From: Bacteroidota bacterium
GTDB taxonomy: Bacteria; Bacteroidota; Bacteroidia; Chitinophagales; Chitinophagaceae
Assembly (NCBI GenBank): GCA_016706595.1
Contig: JADJJH010000001.1
Span: forward strand, 248,001-312,000
Direction of reading: 5' to 3'
DNA: 64,000 bases
Both the position numbers and the translations under genes were made by a program. Positions 9,402-20,500 of the stretch are shown here, in pieces (within the stretch, counting starts at the first letter, position 1; every line of letters begins with the position of its first letter). The notes under the pieces were generated by a model that was not told where the DNA came from, searched no databases, and saw only the letters and a list, made by a program, of their open reading frames with translations.

Positions 9402-11807
9402 ATGAACCACTTCAACACAAATCATCTTACCACCTCTCTTTTAAAATCTCAACCTGCATTCCGTTCTAAACGAACAAGGTTTAGCTTTACGTTTAAATTT
9501 GTATTGTTGGTAATAGCACTTTGCGCTAATTGCTTTATGACACAAATCGCTAATGCACAAGCACCCACACTGGAATGGGTAAAAAGCATGGGGGGAAGTG
9601 GCAATGACGATGCGAGGTCTATTACCGTTGATGCCTCTGGAAATCTATATACAACTGGTCAATTTTCAGGCACCGTTGATTTTAATCCGGGACCGGGGGT
9701 TTTTAATTTAACGTCAGGAGGTGGTGGAATTAATTTGAGTGCCTTTATTTCAAAATTAGATGCTGCCGGTAATTTTATGTGGGCTAAAAGTCTCAATGGT
9801 GAAGGTATTGTTGAAGGGGTATCAATTGCTATTGATGGAGTGGGAAATGTATACACAGCCGGCCACTTCGATGGATTTGCCGATTTTGATCCGGGTGTTG
9901 GTATTTTCAATCTGATATCTATGGGGGATGAAGACATCTACATATCAAAATTAAATGCATCCGGTAATTTTATGTGGGCAAAAAAAATAGGTGGAATATC
10001 TTTCGATTTTTTAGCCAGCCTAAAATTAGATGCTGCAGGTAATGTAATTACTGCAGGCCGTTATTCTGGTACTGTTGATTTCGACCCGAATGCCGGAGTA
10101 TTTAATTTAACCCAAGGCAGCGGAATAGGGATTGTCTACAGTACATTCATTTCTAAATTAGATGCTAACGGTAATTTTATTTGGGCTAAAAGTATGATTG
10201 GAACTGATGTCAGTACTGCGTATTCTATTGCACTTGATACTGCAAATAATATTTATATTGCAGGTAGTTTTCGAGGCACTGTAGATTTTGACCCTAATGC
10301 AGGCATTGCGAATTTGACAGCGGCTGGCACAGACTCAATTAGTGACGGATATATATCAAAATTAGACGCTGCAGGTAATTATGTTTGGGCAAAGAGAATA
10401 GGTGATAATAATAGTGAAATTGCAGAGACAATTGGGGTTGATGCACTAGGCAATGTGTATACAACAGGCTGGTATTCAGGCACAGTTGATTTTGACCCCA
10501 ATGCTGGGATTTTTACTCAAACCTCTAGTGGCGGTTATAATATGTATATTTTAAAATTAGATGCTGCAGGTGATTTTATTTGGGCAAAAAGTTTACAAAC
10601 TAATGCTGTATTTTCTGACGAATACGTATGGGACTTCGCAATCGATGATTTGAATAATCTTTATTGTACAGGCTATTTTCTTGGTACTGTTGACTTTAAT
10701 CCTAACGCTGGTATTTTTAATTTAGTATCTGCCGCAGACGTTGATATATTCATTTTGAAATTAGACGCCTTAGGTAATTTTGTTTGGGCAAAAAGCATGG
10801 GTGGTTTAGGAATGGATTATGCATATTCAATTGCACTTGATGCGGCAAGAAATGTATATACCACGGGCTTTTTTACAAACACTGTCGACTTTAACCCTGA
10901 TGCCGGAGTGGTGAATGTCACATCGAATGGTGGCGCAGATATTTTTATCCACAAAATGAGTCCGTGTGTGTCCCCTCCCGCTCCAAGCAATACTTCCGCC
11001 TCTTCTGCAACCACTATTTGCTATGGCGCTACTACTACGTTATCGGTATCTGCTGCTGGCACAGCCGGATGGTATTCGGCGGCTACAGGAGGCACGTATC
11101 TTGGAGGAGGAAATTCGTTTACCACACCGCCACTTTTAGCCACCACTATTTTTTATGTTCAGGATAGTACGTGCACGCCAAGTGCTACCCGCACGCCCAT
11201 CACCGTTACGGTGCGGCCGATCTTTTTATCAGGTAGTACGTCTGCCTCGCCATCTGCCATTTGTTTGGAAGAAAGTACCAATTTAACGTATACCGCGCCA
11301 TCATGCTATTCAAATCCCAACTTTGAATATACCTACGCGCCTGCCAATTGGGTATTGAATCAATCGCCTGCAAATGCAAATGGCACAGTAAACACCACCA
11401 ATGCTCCGTCAAGCATCACGATGGTATCAAGCAATGGCTCTATAGGTTTAGGCGCAGGCACTACATCCTACTCAATCACCATACCATGCTCTCGGGTTTT
11501 GTTTCCTTCAATTGGGCTTATTCAACTGCGGATGGTGCTGGGTATGATTATCCCCGCTATAGTATTAATGGCGGAACACCGAATTTATTTACTGGGTTTA
11601 GTACCTCCGGCGCAAACAATCAAACCGGCTCTGAAAGTATTTTACTGCTTGCCGGTCAAACCTTCACTTTGCAAGCATATTCAGTCGATAATCAATTTGG
11701 TGCATGTACCACCGTCATTAGTAATTTTTCGGCCCCCGCCATTCCTAATCAAACGAGTCAATGGTATACAGCCGCAAATGGAGGGTCATTCCTTGGTAGT
11801 GGTTTAA
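9402..11807 (+). CDS. SBBP beta-propeller/Ig-repeat surface protein, upstream part of a frameshifted gene
   Basis: The 801-residue frame starts with a long N-region signal peptide (cleavage near ANAQ, residue ~52). Seven SBBP-type blades follow, each with a YSGTVDFDPNAGIFN-like core and a KLDAAGNFIWAKS-like end, as expected for one closed seven-bladed propeller (nt ~9560-10960). Next come an Ig-like repeat (WYSAATGGTYLGGGNSF) and the first part of a repeat that recurs intact downstream. Homology stops at 11489, where CTCTC replaces the CTC-equivalent of the paralogous repeat; the last ~105 residues after that are out-of-frame read-through. The true product continues in the frame that ends at 14086, and the repaired protein would be about 1560 residues. 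It is either a recent pseudogene or a sequencing error. Confidence 0.8.
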   Translation: MNHFNTNHLTTSLLKSQPAFRSKRTRFSFTFKFVLLVIALCANCFMTQIANAQAPTLEWVKSMGGSGNDDARSITVDASGNLYTTGQFSGTVDFNPGPGVFNLTSGGGGINLSAFISKLDAAGNFMWAKSLNGEGIVEGVSIAIDGVGNVYTAGHFDGFADFDPGVGIFNLISMGDEDIYISKLNASGNFMWAKKIGGISFDFLASLKLDAAGNVITAGRYSGTVDFDPNAGVFNLTQGSGIGIVYSTFISKLDANGNFIWAKSMIGTDVSTAYSIALDTANNIYIAGSFRGTVDFDPNAGIANLTAAGTDSISDGYISKLDAAGNYVWAKRIGDNNSEIAETIGVDALGNVYTTGWYSGTVDFDPNAGIFTQTSSGGYNMYILKLDAAGDFIWAKSLQTNAVFSDEYVWDFAIDDLNNLYCTGYFLGTVDFNPNAGIFNLVSAADVDIFILKLDALGNFVWAKSMGGLGMDYAYSIALDAARNVYTTGFFTNTVDFNPDAGVVNVTSNGGADIFIHKMSPCVSPPAPSNTSASSATTICYGATTTLSVSAAGTAGWYSAATGGTYLGGGNSFTTPPLLATTIFYVQDSTCTPSATRTPITVTVRPIFLSGSTSASPSAICLEESTNLTYTAPSCYSNPNFEYTYAPANWVLNQSPANANGTVNTTNAPSSITMVSSNGSIGLGAGTTSYSITIPCSRVLFPSIGLIQLRMVLGMIIPAIVLMAEHRIYLLGLVPPAQTIKPALKVFYCLPVKPSLCKHIQSIINLVHVPPSLVIFRPPPFLIKRVNGIQPQMEGHSLVVV

Positions 11808-14086
11808 ATTTTACCTATACACCCATTGCTGTCGGTAATAATACCTATTACGCCGCCGTGGTGGATATAAACACATCATGTGTCAACCCCATGCGGGTTC
11901 CGGTAGACGTATGGGTTAATCCCTTACCCAAAGCAGGAACAGCCACAGCAACTTTATCTTCGCCTTGTGTTGGATCAAATGTGATTTTAAATTATATGCC
12001 ACCTACTTGTGAATCAAGCTTAGGTTTTCAGCATCCGAATGCACCAACCAATTGGACCTTAACGCAATCGCCCATCTTTGCCAATGGCACTGTGAATGTT
12101 GCCAATGTACCGTCCAGTATCACGATGACCTCGAGCAATGCGGCCATAGGTGGAGGACCGGGTACGACATCGTATTCCATTGTGATGCCATGTTCCGGTT
12201 TTGTTTCCTTTAATTGGAATTATTCTACCGTGGATGGTGCGGCGTATGACTATCCGCAATATCGAATCAATAGCGGAGCGCCTGTTTTATTGACAGGGTA
12301 TAATACCTCAGGAGGGATTAGTCAAAGTGGCTCAGTAAACGTTGCAGTAACCACTGGTCAAACCTTCACCTTGCAATCGTATTCGGTCGATAATCAAGTT
12401 GGCGCATGCACAACAGTCATCAGTAATTTTTCGGCGCCGGGTGTTCCAAATCAAAGTGTAAAATGGTATGAAGTATCAAGCGGAGGAACTGATTTAGGTG
12501 GCGGAAATACACTCAGTGTCACACCTGCCACAACCGGTACATTAACCTACTATGCCGAGGTAAAAAATAATAATACAGGGTGTATCAATCCGGTACGGGA
12601 ACCAACGAATAGCGTCACAATAAGTGCGTTGCCTTCAGTTATGATAAATGCAAGTAACAATCCAATTTGTTTGGGGTCATCAACCACACTCACGGCAAGT
12701 GGAGCTGATTCATATATCTGGTACCCGGGAGGCTTAGGCGGCGCATCGGTGGTGGTTGCACCTACGTCAACCATAACCTACACAGTAACTGGCATTGATG
12801 CGAATGGATGTTCACAATCGTCTACATTATTAATAACTGTAAATCCCTTACCGGGAGTAGGTACTTCAGCAAGTCCAACGCCCATCTGTGCAGGTAGTTC
12901 AATAAATATTACCGGCACCAATGCGGCTACTTATACCTGGCAGCCGGGTTCTTTATCGGGAACCACCATCAGTGTATCACCTGCAACATCAACCACCTAT
13001 ACGGTTACGGGTACGAGTAGTTTGGGTTGTGTAAATACAGCTACGAGATCTATTACAGTGAATCAGCTACCGCCAACAGGCACTAACTTGGGTACAACCC
13101 CATCTATTTGCACAGGAACGGCCATCACTATTTTTGGTAGTGGTGCAAATGCCTATACATGGCAGCCCGGTTCCTTGACCGGACCAAGCATTACGGTTTC
13201 GCCATCAAGCACTACAACATATACTGTGACCGGTATTAGTACAGTAACCGGATGTACAAAAACGATTACGCAAACAATTATTGTCAACCCACTTCCCAAT
13301 GTTGGTACTACGGCCACCTCGACCCCAATATGCATTGGTAGCACTGCAACCATCACCGGCACCAATGCCAATACGTACACGTGGAATCCGGGATCATTAA
13401 GCGGAACAACCATTACCGTTTCTCCTTTAACGACCACGACGTATACGGTAACTGGAACGAATACTTCAACAGGTTGTACAAATACATCGACCAGAACCAT
13501 TACCGTAAATGCTTGCGGCTCCGTATTAAATCTAACCTTACTTATTGAAGGATATTATCAGGGTATGGGCACAATGGATCATGTATTGCAAAACCAAACT
13601 GTGGTTGGTGCAACAGCCACACAAACAGATACTATTATAGTAGAATTACGAAATGCGTTTCCTCCTCATGCAGTGGCGTCATCTGTAAAAACGATATTGA
13701 ATACAAATGGTATGGCAAGTTGTAATTTTCCATTATCAGGCAATTACTACATTGCAATTAAGCATCGGAACGGATTGGAAACCTGGAGTGCCACTCCGAT
13801 AGCAATTACAGGAATAGTCAATTATGATTTTACTACCTCAGCCAATCAGGCCTATGGTGATAATCAAACCGAAGTAGCTGCCAATGTTTGGGCTTTCTAT
13901 TCAGGCGATATCAACCAAGATGAAAATGCCGATTTATTAGATGCAAGTTTATTAGAAACAAGTATCGCCAATTTTGATTTCGGTTATTTTGCAACCGATT
14001 TAAATGGCGATGGCAATGTTGACTTATTAGATAGTCCGATGTTGGAAGTGAATGTGAACGCGTTTATTTATTCGGTGCATCCATAA
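11492..14086 (+). CDS. Ig-repeat/dockerin-like C-terminal part of the frameshifted SBBP surface protein
   Basis: The frame is open from 11348, but homology begins only at 11492, directly after the 2-base insertion. It reads GFVSFNW-YSTADGAGYDYPRY, matching the next repeat copy (MPCSGFVSFNWNYST, nt ~12187). It contains two ~180-residue repeats with WYTAANGGSFLGSG-type Ig endings, then four Ig-like repeats of about 75 residues (PICxGSS..ITGTNAxTYTWQPGSLSGTTISVSP, nt ~12630-13510), then the shared C-terminal module with two calcium loops (nt ~13530-14083). It has no signal peptide or start of its own, so it is probably not expressed alone. With 9402-11491 it forms one gene. Confidence 0.8.
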   Translation, partial: SGFVSFNWAYSTADGAGYDYPRYSINGGTPNLFTGFSTSGANNQTGSESILLLAGQTFTLQAYSVDNQFGACTTVISNFSAPAIPNQTSQWYTAANGGSFLGSGLNFTYTPIAVGNNTYYAAVVDINTSCVNPMRVPVDVWVNPLPKAGTATATLSSPCVGSNVILNYMPPTCESSLGFQHPNAPTNWTLTQSPIFANGTVNVANVPSSITMTSSNAAIGGGPGTTSYSIVMPCSGFVSFNWNYSTVDGAAYDYPQYRINSGAPVLLTGYNTSGGISQSGSVNVAVTTGQTFTLQSYSVDNQVGACTTVISNFSAPGVPNQSVKWYEVSSGGTDLGGGNTLSVTPATTGTLTYYAEVKNNNTGCINPVREPTNSVTISALPSVMINASNNPICLGSSTTLTASGADSYIWYPGGLGGASVVVAPTSTITYTVTGIDANGCSQSSTLLITVNPLPGVGTSASPTPICAGSSINITGTNAATYTWQPGSLSGTTISVSPATSTTYTVTGTSSLGCVNTATRSITVNQLPPTGTNLGTTPSICTGTAITIFGSGANAYTWQPGSLTGPSITVSPSSTTTYTVTGISTVTGCTKTITQTIIVNPLPNVGTTATSTPICIGSTATITGTNANTYTWNPGSLSGTTITVSPLTTTTYTVTGTNTSTGCTNTSTRTITVNACGSVLNLTLLIEGYYQGMGTMDHVLQNQTVVGATATQTDTIIVELRNAFPPHAVASSVKTILNTNGMASCNFPLSGNYYIAIKHRNGLETWSATPIAITGIVNYDFTTSANQAYGDNQTEVAANVWAFYSGDINQDENADLLDASLLETSIANFDFGYFATDLNGDGNVDLLDSPMLEVNVNAFIYSVHP

Positions 14087-14581
14087 GGGAATTATTTATG
14101 GACTGCTTTTTAACGTGAAAATTATTGTAAAGGAAAGATTTAATGTCAATTACGGAAGAGATTAATGCATTTTTTATTTAAGAAATCATGGAAATGACTT
14201 GCATCCGATTGGTTGATCTTTACTTGTCGTATGCATCTCCAACTTCTTCGTCATCGTTAAAAGGCGGTCCTATAAAAACGGCATTATCCTTTCAACGATT
14301 CCTCAAAATATCGGAGTTGCTATTATTTGCAGATTTATTTTATGAGCTCTATCACTTTTGCCGTCAAAAATTTTTTCATGTTGTATTGTATAACACCAAA
14401 CATATAGATATATTTGTTATTGCGCTTCGCATGATGTGCAACCCAACCGATCAATATTTTATGAAAAAGCAATTCACTCAAAATTTGCACTCATTTTTAA
14501 TTTGCTTACATCCCATTTGGGTTATAGCCAGTCAAAAAATAATATTCATTAGTCCAAGTAATTACTCCTAACCCACTTTTT
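14087..14581. other. Intergenic region, 495 bases, probably non-coding
   Basis: A 127-codon frame at 14188-14571 is open, but its translation is Cys/Phe/His-rich, has no signal peptide or domain, and resembles random AT-rich translation. I do not call it a gene. No clear inverted repeat was seen. The promoter of the giant gene at 14582 should lie here. Confidence 0.5.
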
Positions 14582-17500
14582 ATGAAAAATTTATTAACCG
14601 TTATTTCGCTATTTGTATTTAGCTTGTATTGTAATGTAAAAGGATATGCGCAATCAAATGGAGATTATCGATCTATTAATACTGGAACATTCAGCAATCT
14701 TTCCATTTGGGAAATCTACAATTCAAGTAATGGTAATTGGGAGTTGGCCTTAAGTGCACCAACAGGTGCAACACATATTACCATTCAGACAGGGGATACA
14801 GTTTCGTTGGATGGAAATATAGTGATGAGTTCGGCCAAAAATTTTACAGTCAATGGTGTCGTCATTTGTTCAACTTATTATATTCAGGGTGCAACAGGTT
14901 GTACATTTACACTTGCCGCGAATTCGACATTAAGTACGGCAAATGCAAATGGAATTTTATCGACTAACATTGCAACCGTCAGAAGCTTTTCAACCAATTC
15001 ATTTAATAGTGCTGCAAACTATATTTTTAATGGATCAACTAATCAAACGATAAATGCCTCAAATACAACCTTTAATAATTTAACGATTCAAACAAGCGGT
15101 GGCGCTACAGTATCACTTACTGCAGGTCAATTGCTCACTTTAAATGGTACATTGACATTGACATCCGGATTGTTTAATATGTCTGGATCTTTAACTTTAT
15201 CAGGCCCACCAATAGCCGGAACATCTACAAATCTGATCACAAATAATAATTCATCTCTCAGATTTGTTACTTCGCAAACCGGGCAATTTATTCCATCTTC
15301 AGTTACAAGCATTGGCAATTTATATGTTGATGCTGGTGCCAATGCCCTTGTTGCTGTGAATAGTAATTTGAGTATTGTAAATAGTCAAGGGTTGAATCTC
15401 GTAAATGGAATTTTGAATTGCGGGAGTTTTACGATTTCTGTTTCTTCAAATGGTGCAGCCGGTGGTAATACCGGAAGTTATGTAAAGGGCACCTTATTGA
15501 TAAGTTTGCCATTTACAACCAATGCTATGTTTTATGCGTTTCCTGTGGGTGGGGCAACATTTAACCCCTTGTATATTACACTTGCAGCATCCTTGACCAC
15601 GAACACAACGCTAGGTGTCAGTGTCATAGATGGCATTCCTGTTGGAACAGAAAATATGACTTCGTTAAGTGGAGGAATGAGTGATCGATATTGGAGATTA
15701 AAGATGACGGGCGTATTTAATATTTCCGAAGTTTCGTCAATTCAAGTAGGGACTCTGGGAATTTCTCCTTCAATAAACAGCAATTCTGCCATCGCATTTT
15801 CAACAAATAATGCCGCTTTATCATATCATTCATTGGGTGGTATTGTTGGAACTAATATTATTTCAAGTGGCACAGGGTTGTCAGCTGCGCAGTTTACAGA
15901 CCTTGCAAGTGGAGATGGCAGTTTTGTGGGGATTTCGAATAAAATTTCCTTAACGCCTGGCATTTATTGCATTGGACCTTCTGCTTCTTACACCCCACCT
16001 TCTGGTACTCCATACCTGAATGGATCTTCACCTTATAGTAATTTAACTGCTGCCATTCTTGATTTAAATACAAGAGGCACAACAGGGCATATTGTTTTTG
16101 AATTACAAAATAATTATGTGAGTACCACCGAAAATAACTCTATGGCAATTACCTATCAAGGAACAGAGAATGCGACAGCCACATTTAAGGTAAGAAACGA
16201 TTTGACAATACCCTTGTTGATATCAAAGACAACTCTTGCAACAATTGGTGTGCTCGATTTTAATGGTGGTGATTATATAACATTCGATGGCACAATCAAT
16301 AATGCAGCATGTGGTGCAAGCTATGGCATTATTTTACGTGGACTTGGTTCAACATGTGTTAGTCTTCAAAATGATGCACAACATAATACCCTGAAAGGAA
16401 TACAAATTGAAATTGGAGGTACTAGAGGCATCTATATAGAATATAATAACGGTTCGGTGGGTAATGATTACAATAGTTTTTTGTGCAATAAATTTCAATT
16501 GAGATCTGATATCGTGAGCACCGCATCTGTGAATGCCTTTACAACAGGAGTTAACAGTTTCTTTAATTGTAAGAACGATAATATTTTGATTGACCAGAAT
16601 AAATTTGAAAATTGCGCTAACGGCATTCAGGTTAGCGGTGGAGGCAATAACGGTTTATGGACGATCACCAATAATCACTTTTACAAAACAACAGCCTCAT
16701 CTGCTATCAATTCGTTTATCAATGTTCAAATGACGGATACAGGTAAGGTTATTATTGAAGGAAACTATTTTGGAGGAAGTGCGCCCTTTTGTGCAGGCTC
16801 AAAAATGCTAATTAGTAGCAGTAACAGTCTTTTTAATTTGAGCCTTTCAAGTACCTCTTTAATCAATTCAAGTTTTAGCAATAATACCATTCAGAACATA
16901 ACCAGTACTTCAAATTTAACACTTACCCAGTTTGGCACTTTGCCTTTAAACATTGAAAATAATATCGTAGGAAATCCTTCCGTTTTAAATGATGTTACTG
17001 TTGGCGCTCAGTTTGGTTTTATTGGGTATTCGGGATATAGTGGTTCAAATACAATCAATATAAAAGGCAATACGGTAAGCAATATTTCCATCCCGAATAA
17101 CAATGGCAATTCTTGCACGCTGCTTAGTTTCACTTCCACAGGAAATCAAGTCAAGAATATTAGCAACAATACATTCAAGAATATTACAACAGGCAACTCG
17201 GCTTTTTATGGAATTAGTATTGGCACAAGTAACGGCGGTGGCAATGTATCATACAATGTGCTCGAAAACATACATCAAACGAATAACACAAGTACAGTCG
17301 TTAATCCAATATCTATAAACGGGCCAAATTTAAATGTTGTGGGTAACCGTATTGGACACTTAAGTAATGCCAATGACATTGAATTTGAAAATATTGTCAA
17401 TGATGTTTTTTATGTGTTCAGCACAGGCAATTCACAAGTGGATAGCAATATAATCGCGAATGTAAACTTGAATCATACAGGGCTAGTGAGCACTAAAGTG

Positions 17501-20500
17501 ATTAATTATAATAGCAGTGTGGGTTCTGTGAAGCCAATTACAAATAATATCATAAAAGATATTAAAACAAAAAGTACAAAAACAAATGCCGAAAGTGACC
17601 TTGCAAATACGTCACTCATCGGACTTTATCTCAATATTCAATTTATTGTCAATGCCTCTGACAATAAAATTGAGGGTCTTCAGTCAACAGCCAACACTGC
17701 CATTAGCGCTGGTGTCATTGGTATTTATCTGTCATCCAACACAAGCTCTACCATTTCTAACAATACAATGTATAATTTAAGAAATGCAGCAAGCGGATCA
17801 TCACCGGTTTTAATTGGCATACTCAATAGCGGTACATCAAGCCTAATTAAAAATAACATGATTTCGATTTCAAATGGTAGTAATACCAACGGGGTCAAAA
17901 TATTTGGAATACGACTTGCCGGCTTTGTAGGTAGTAGAAATATTTATCACAATTCGGTTTCTGTATCAGGCAACAGCGCAGGAGTTTTAAATAGTTATGC
18001 TTTTTATAAAGAAAATAATAACTCAAACACAGACATCCTTAAAAATAATATCTTTTCAAATGTTCGTACAGGTTTAGGTAATCATTTTGCCATTGCACAT
18101 GCCTCAGGCGTTACAAACCAATGGGCCACCTGCGATTATAATAATTTATATTCAGCTAACGCTAACACGTTAGGAGAATGGCCACTAGGCACATCAAAAA
18201 CTTTTGCCACTTGGCTCTCCACAAGTACTAAAGATGTGAATTCTCATAATCTACTTGTGAATTTTATGGATGTCAATAGCAATCTTCATGTGAACCCTTC
18301 AGCGAGTTGTAATTTAGATAGTCTGGGTACAAATACAATAGTGACAACCGATATTGATAATCAGTTACGAAATGCCAATTTTCCGGATGTGGGCGCTGAT
18401 GAATTTGATAACAGCTTATACAACAATGCCGGAATTGACCAAATTATTTGTAGAGATTCAACTTTACTAGCAGCTTCCTTAGATGCAGGAAGTGCAGGAT
18501 TCTGGACCTGCTCCGGTTGTACCTTTACGCCCGATTCTACATCCCCAACTGCCATTGTGCATGGACTCCTTGTTGGAACGAATACCCTGGTATGGCATGT
18601 AAGTAATGCGAGTTGTTCGGCAACCGATACCTTACTAATTCAAGTGGGCGTAGCACCGCCGCCAATCACAACCAATTATACACAAGCCATTTGTCCTGGC
18701 ACCGAAATTTACTTTGAATTAGGCGCGCCCTTACAAAGTGGCGCCTGGTCTACCGGTGATACTTCCAAAAAGATTATTGTTTATCCAACAGTGACAGCAA
18801 CCTATTCAGTAAACGGGACTGATATCAATGGTTGTACAGTTAATTTCAGTCAATTGGCGACTGTGATAAATTTGCCATCTATAATACCGGCCACACCGGC
18901 ACAACCTACTAATAATTTTAATCAAGTCATTACACCCCTCACTCTATCTTGGGCTCCTGCCCAACATGCAGATGTGGTAGAATTATATGCATGGCCTTCC
19001 AATCAAAGCCGACCTTCCATTGGAGAAAATACATTCCTAAATGCCTCTAAGATTTACAATACCTTACTTGCACAACAAGAATATTATTGGCAATTGAAAA
19101 GTTATACTATCTGTGATACAGTATGGAGTGATACGTCATCATTTGTAACGAATTACCCTGATTTGCAAGTTCAATCTGTGGCAGTGCCAAATGAAATTTA
19201 TACGAATACGCTTTTAAATATAACATGGAAAATAAAAAATTTATCTTCAACTGCCAACACCGGAGGTAAAGTATGGCAAGATAAAGTATGGCTTTCTCAA
19301 GATTCAATTCCAGGAAACGGGGTTGATGTGCTGCTCGGTACGTATGCCAATCAAAGCTATTTGAATGCGGGTGATGTGTATACTCAACAAAGGTCTATTC
19401 AAGTGCCAAACACCTTAAGTGGATTTTATTATATTTTAGTTGAAGCAGATTTTGCAGATGCGGTTCCTGAAGTGAATCAAAACAATAATTTGGGCTACGA
19501 TACCATCCAAATTATACAAGCGCCATTGCCGGATTTAAAAGTAATTTCTATCGGCAGTCCAACAAATGCATTTGCAGGAGATAGCATTACGGTGACGTAT
19601 ACCATCGAAAATGACGGGCAAATTTCAACAGATTCACTGACTTGGGAAGACGAAATATTTATTTCTAATTTACCCATATTCAATGCAGACAGTGCCATTT
19701 CTTTAGGTAAGTTTTCAAGTAAAAATGCAAATTTAATACCCGTTTACTATTTTAGTCCTTCACAAGGTCTATATATAGATCATTACAATACACTTGCTTT
19801 TGGATTGCCAATTGATTCAACGTATACCGCCCAATCAAAAGTCATGATTCCTTCTTTATTTTGGTCTGGAAATTATTTTATTTATGTAAAAACGAATACG
19901 GCTAATGAAGTATTCGAAGGGCCATACCAAAGTAACAATATCACTAAAAGTACTGTAACCTTAAGTGTCACTCAAATGCCGCCTTCGGATTTAGTGGTAG
20001 ATTCAATCTTTGTACCTACAACGGCAAACTCAGGCATGCCTGTTACAATTTCTTGGAGGGTAAAAAATCAAGGAGCTGCCGTAACAAATCAATCAAACTG
20101 GACCGATAAAGTGTATTATAATACCACCAATTCAATGATAGGTGCCACTTTGTTAGGAACGAAATTGAGACAATCAACACTGGCTACCAATGCTAGTTAT
20201 ATAAGCTCATTGACAGCAACACTACCAAATGGCATTTCAGGTAATTATTTTTTCATGGTGAAAACAGATGAGCCTAATGCAGTATTCGAATACACGTTGG
20301 AAAATAATAATTTGACAATTGCTGATAGTACTGTTCAGGTAAATTTGTCTCCATCTCCTGATCTAAAGGTTACGCAAGCCAATTTAGTTATCGATACAAT
20401 GATATCATCTTCATCTGCACAATTAAATTGCATCATTAAAAACATCGGCTTAGCTGCTACATCAGGTATATTTAATATCATAATTCAATATAGCGACAGC

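Noticed and set aside
11480..11500. Programmed ribosomal frameshift joining the two frames
   Set aside because: No slippery heptamer or downstream structure was evident, and the local CTCTC looks like a simple dinucleotide duplication relative to the paralogous repeat.
14188..14571. Open frame of 127 codons between two surface-protein genes
   Set aside because: No signal peptide, domain or plausible protein composition; it reads like chance translation of AT-rich intergenic DNA.
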